Source: Saposhnikovia divaricata (lineage: Eukaryota; Streptophyta; Magnoliopsida; Apiales; Apiaceae). Taken from it: 64,000 bases of DNA. Position numbers and translations under genes: made by a program. This document shows, in pieces, positions 60,341-64,000 of the stretch (positions within the stretch are counted from its first letter, which is position 1; the number at the start of each line of letters is the position of its first letter). The notes beneath the pieces were generated by a model that saw nothing but the letters and a program-made list of their open reading frames with translations, was not told the DNA's origin and searched no databases. The DNA lies in NCBI GenBank assembly GCA_036435485.1, contig CM071598.1:198503148-198567147 (forward strand), given 5' to 3'.

Positions 60341-60860
60341 GGGTGCTCTCTACTACAAACTAAAATTAACTACAAACTACAAACTAAACACTAATTCAAT
60401 ATTTCATGCTAATCTAATGATCAAACTAGGGGTACCCCAATACAAAAAGTGTTTAAAATAATTGGCTTCATTCAGCAAAAAAAAAAAAATTGTTGTTCAC
60501 GTGATGACGTGGCAGTGGATTTCACTGGTTAACGGTGCTTCGCACCTTCTTGTACGGTGCTTCGCGCCTTTATCATTCTAAAGTTGTAGGGAATGGCAAT
60601 CAATGGTAAAGGCAATAGACGATTGACGGCTGTGTCGAGGGCCTACGGCCCTCATGACTACCTAACTCATCCGTTTACTGTCTTAAATGCTTCGCATTTT
60701 CACGGCAAGTTTTTTTTTTTTTTTGTGGATAGAGCCAATTATTTAAAGCATTTTTTGTGAAGGTACCCTTGGCGGGAACCTTAGAATAAATGAAATATAA
60801 TTAATCTAGTGTTAGTTTGTAGTTTGTATTTAAGGATTGGTTTGTATTTGAGCAAAAGCC
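60341..60860. mobile_element. Mutator-type MITE with hairpin cluster
   Basis: A 520 bp element flanked by the direct repeat ATTATATATA (60331-60340 and 60861-60870), fitting the 9-10 bp target of Mutator-like elements. Its imperfect long inverted ends share ACAAACTACAAACTAA and ATATTTCAT over about 70 bp. The ends begin GGGTGCTCT and, inverted, GGCTTTTGCTC. The GC-richer centre (60500-60710) contains four short hairpins (see findings) and a GTGATGACGTGGCAG stretch. No ORF. Confidence 0.8.
60534..60699. repeat. Cluster of four short hairpins
   Basis: GGTGCTTCGCACC (60534-60546), GGTGCTTCGCGCC (60556-60568), GAGGGCCTACGGCCCTC (60637-60653) and AAATGCTTCGCATTT (60685-60699). Each has a 5-7 bp stem and a 3 nt loop; three share the core GCTTCGC. 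Confidence 0.9.
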
Positions 60861-61249
60861 ATTATATATATACAGACAATCAAGGATACAATCATCTTAA
60901 TTTAAAGATTATAAAAAGCTAATCAAAATAGCAAAGAATTCGCACCTTGCTTAGTGAGATGGAATACAGGGCTTGACTCTTGTTGATGAAATTTGGAAGA
61001 AGTATCTAATTGTTTTTGTAATTAAGCTTATCTGATGTGCTTCCTATTTTGATGGGTCACGATGGTGTTTGTTTAAATTTTAGGGCTTCACTGTAGTATA
61101 CTCTCACACGTCAGAGAGTTGTACAGCTTTTGGACTTCGAAGAGAGGAAACCATAACTGAATTAGAACAGACTTAGAACAGATCATGAAAGTAATTTTTA
61201 TTTCTATTTTGGTCACAATTAAAATACAGGTACTTTTACTTTAAATTTT

Positions 61250-61513
61250 TAAAAAACAATGTATATATGTCGATTTTATGTGTCGCCTAAATAAGAGCGA
61301 TGTAAATTTAATATTTTATGTCGCTTTTAAATCAGCCAACATATATAATAATTATATGTGTCTGGCAATTAAAGTACCGACACATAAAATTATTTAAGAA
61401 TATTAATATGTGTCGGTTAACTAACTAGGCGATGCATAAGAGATGAATATATGTCGCCTTGGACAACAACCGACATAAAAGAAATGACATATAAAGTCCA
61501 TTCTGTACTAGTG
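61250..61513. mobile_element. Right terminus of a further CACTA element
   Basis: Ends ...TCTGTACTAGTG at 61513, the inverse of CACTAGTACAGA, a common plant CACTA terminus. Inward lie ATGTGTCGG/CGACATAAA subterminal motifs in both orientations. The matching left end was not found in the window, so the element is truncated, decayed or interrupted. Confidence 0.75.
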
Positions 61514-61679
61514 GTTAGCCAACCATTATCATCCAGGCTATATTCCTCAATAATAGCCTCCCAGCTTTGCTCGAATTCTGCTATTGTCAAGTGATCCGAC
61601 TAAACACATGCTTTCATTTTGGTCATAAAAACTTTATCACAATCAAGTGTTGGAGAAATTTGAATAAATTATTGAATTT

Positions 61680-62130
61680 ACATTAGAATACTACTACAAA
61701 ACATGTAAAATACTACTGCAGAACATGTAATTTAAAGTACTACAGAACGAGCAAGTTAAAGTACTACTGCAGAACGTGTAAGTAAAAAGTAAATAAAAAG
61801 GGTACTGTACAATGTGTAAGATTACGAATAAATAAATATTCTTATGCAAAATGTGTAAGCACATAGTTAATAAAAATACTACCGCATAACGTGAAAGTAT
61901 ATACTTAATTTAAACTAATCTGGGACGCGAAGGTTAAAATACTACTTCAAAACTTGTAAGTAAAAAGTTAATAAGACACCTAAAGTAGAATGTGTAGGAA
62001 TACAATTAAAGTAAATTACTACTACATAACTTGTTAGAACGTGTTGGTATTCTCCTAATTAAATTACTACTGCAAAACATGTAACTACATAGTTAATTTG
62101 ACAGACTTTTGTAGAACATGTAAATATGCA
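61680..62130. repeat. Degenerate array of TACTACTGCAGAACATGTAA-like motifs
   Basis: About ten copies of a 20 bp motif (ACTACTGCAGAACGTGTAAG and variants) at irregular spacings of roughly 35-60 bp, separated by AT-rich sequence. Single related copies recur at about 62494, 63700, 63755 and 63868, on the other side of and within the FAR1-like gene. Confidence 0.75.
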
Positions 62131-62149
62131 ACAACTTTTACCTTTGTAG

Positions 62150-63660
62150 TCAATTTATTCATGATGTTCTACATACAAAGTCAATGTTTTGTGCCACATA
62201 CAAAGTCGATGTTTTGCGCGTGGCAAACAAGTGGTAAAGCCTTTTTAATAGCAATACATAACACAAGGTATAGGGTGATCCATGCACATGTCAAAGGCCG
62301 TCAACGCCCATTCAAAACTCGTATGAGATTCATTCGCTAAAAGTGCAGAAGCGAAAGTAACATTACTCCAATGGTTATCAACTCCCGTAACGGGGACAAA
62401 AACCATATAATATCTGTCATGAACACATGTAAGCCATTAGTAGTAACAATGAATTATAGTAGCATAATATTGAAATTATTTAAAAAAAGGATACTACAGC
62501 AGAATGTATCAAAAATAAATCATTATAATGTATCACACGAATAATGTCACCAGTTGCACTCTGGAACAATATTCACATGTCAAACTAATAAAACATACTT
62601 GGAACAAATATTAAATTGAATTATTACTCTTAATAGTAAGTTGATTACATATAGTAACACTGAATTTGAAGTGGCAAGTGATAGAGCAAACTACATTCTA
62701 ACCTACATATTATAAAGCACAGCATATACTACAGCACAACCCATGGTAACAGAATGGAACAAAATCATGACATATGCTATCGTACTTATTTATTTGTGCG
62801 AAAGGTTGGATCAAAAGATAATGTGTCCCCAAATAAACTGTAATTGCGTCTCCTAATTGCATCAGCCCAAACTAGTCCAATCAAATGACCATCATTATCA
62901 ATTTGGTATTGGTAAAAGAATGTATTGTTCGATGCCTAACGTCTGAGCCTTAATTGTTCAAGGATCATGTCAGCATCATGTTAACCAATACGTGCCCTAA
63001 AATCACGATCAAAGTTTCTAAAACCTGTTGATGTAGCACCGATATTTTCATAGGATCCTACTATCTCATTCAGTATACAATGAGACCTGACTGAACCAAC
63101 ATTCGCCTTTCAGTGATCAAAGATAAAATTTTGGTGAAACAAAGTTACTATTCTGTTACACCTCAAGAATTGTTTATTAGTACCAGTTGTTAGTGCATGA
63201 TTGTGTTCTTCGACAAAAGTCTGTACAAAGTAACCATTTGGTCCTGCATACTTAAGCAATATATGTGCCTCGCATTCACACCTGAGGGAAGTTGTCCTCT
63301 TACGTTTTTTTGTCCCTTCACTGCTACCAGGTGATCCAGCACGATTGCACAAAATATATTTATGAGTAAGGAGCTTACTTCTATATTTTGCTGAGGATAG
63401 ATGCACATCAAACTCGCATAAACGACCATAATTAAAATAAAAATCATATGCATCTTTAATAGTTAAAAATACCTGTTTAACGAATGGCTTTGATTTTTCA
63501 TCACACTTTGGTTTCCAGCATTCTTCTCCCTCGGGTGATGTATAGTGATAAGAATCAACATAAATATCTTCATTAAGGATATCTGTCGATTGTGCTGCAC
63601 CTTGGATATTATCTTGTGAACTATTATCTTCAACAACTATAATTTTTGAATATGACTATT
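62150..63660 (-). pseudogene. FAR1/FHY3-like (MULE-transposase-derived) gene, degenerate
   Basis: Minus-strand segments in order: an acidic N-terminus (VVEDNSSQDN, near 63640), SPEGEECWKPKCDEKSKPFV (near 63520), the FAR1 DNA-binding domain (AYDFYFNYGRLCEFDVHLSS; RTTSLRCECEAHILLKYAGP; FVEEHNHALTTG, 63460-63180), then GHLIGLVWADAIRRRNYSLF and DTLSFDPTFRTNK (about 62920-62790), and MVFVPVTGVDNHWSNVTFAS plus FPRAKHRLCMWH-like segments (62400-62160) of the MULE transposase core. Stops (for example near 62960, 62790 and 62250) and a roughly 350 bp break (62420-62770) show it is not functional. FAR1-family proteins are transcription factors derived from Mutator transposases; the surrounding repeats favour a transposon over a host gene. 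Confidence 0.75.
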
Positions 63661-64000
63661 ATAAAAAACAAAGTCAAGTAAATTAGTAATTTGACCTACT
63701 GCAGAACCATATATGACAAAAACCCAAAAAACTAAAATTCAAAAAAAGTTGTAATGCAGAACCTGTTGTAGTTTTATTCTACTTTACAACATAGTTATTC
63801 TTCGAAAACAAGTCATATACGTTAAGAATCTATCCAATTGTAGAAAAATATCTAATGGAAATAAAAAAAACAGTTCTAATGTAGAACCTTTTCAATTTCA
63901 TAGCACAATATATAATTGTTGTAGCATGGAATCTAAATGTTAGGCCGAATACACACTAATAATCAATATTAGATGAGAGAATAACAATTAAGATGATTAT
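63661..64000. other. AT-rich flank, no gene seen
   Basis: It holds three further GCAGAAC(C/A)-type motifs (about 63700, 63755 and 63868) like those at 61680-62130. Otherwise nothing recognisable before the window ends. Confidence 0.5.

Noticed and set aside
60361..60480. Possible Helitron or telomere-like repeat from the ACAAACTACAAACTA runs
   Set aside because: The runs are the inverted ends of a Mutator-type MITE with a 10 bp direct repeat on both sides.

Overview
This window is repeat-rich, AT-rich nuclear DNA from a flowering plant, probably a eudicot with a large genome. The basis is nested plant-type transposons (Tekay/Del-like Gypsy, CACTA, hAT, Mutator and Harbinger-like elements, a LINE), plant protein families (B3/REM, SnRK2, a possible MIKC* MADS protein, FAR1) and plant-type introns. 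The species cannot be told from the sequence. I see no rRNA or tRNA genes, no CRISPR and nothing bacterial.

Layout. Bases 1-2111 are part of a Gypsy long terminal repeat (LTR) on the minus strand. It inserted (target repeat GTATT) into the first copy of a tandemly repeated composite unit of about 12.2 kb. Copy 1 is 2112-14372, copy 2 is 14373-44145 and copy 3 is 44146-45675, broken by a rearrangement. By eye the copies are about 95% identical. Each full unit carries a LINE remnant holding a 0.6 kb hAT-type MITE, a CACTA end with a G-box-rich minisatellite, a miniature LTR-element fragment, an old minus-strand LTR, a pair of short repeats, and a two-exon gene for a small secreted cysteine-rich peptide (13638-14139 and 43414-43912).

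Copy 2 was hit by a 17.7 kb Gypsy element (15460-33181, target repeat CGGTG; the empty site survives in copies 1 and 3). A MITE (15866-16237) sits in its 5' LTR. A 4.3 kb non-autonomous CACTA element (21316-25641, target repeat AGA) sits in its gag gene and carries spliced pieces of an SnRK2 kinase gene and of what looks like a MADS-box gene. The Gypsy coding region is riddled with stop codons, most readable as Gln codons turned into stops.

Bases 46531 to about 59385 form the most interesting object: a 12.9 kb CACTA element with four minus-strand gene cassettes. They are a TNPA-like (Ptta/En/Spm) gene, a 49-residue coiled-coil microprotein, a TNPD-like (tnp2) transposase, and a three-module B3/REM-like gene. 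Each cassette is bracketed by blocks of the same GGTCGGTTTTA subterminal repeat, and the block 3' of each gene looks like a copy of the left terminus. The element therefore reads as four CACTA-like modules fused in series.

The right end (59386-64000) holds a Mutator-type MITE with a cluster of hairpins (60341-60860), the right terminus of another CACTA element (ending at 61513), an array of GCAGAACATGTAA-like repeats and a degraded FAR1/MULE-transposase-like gene on the minus strand.
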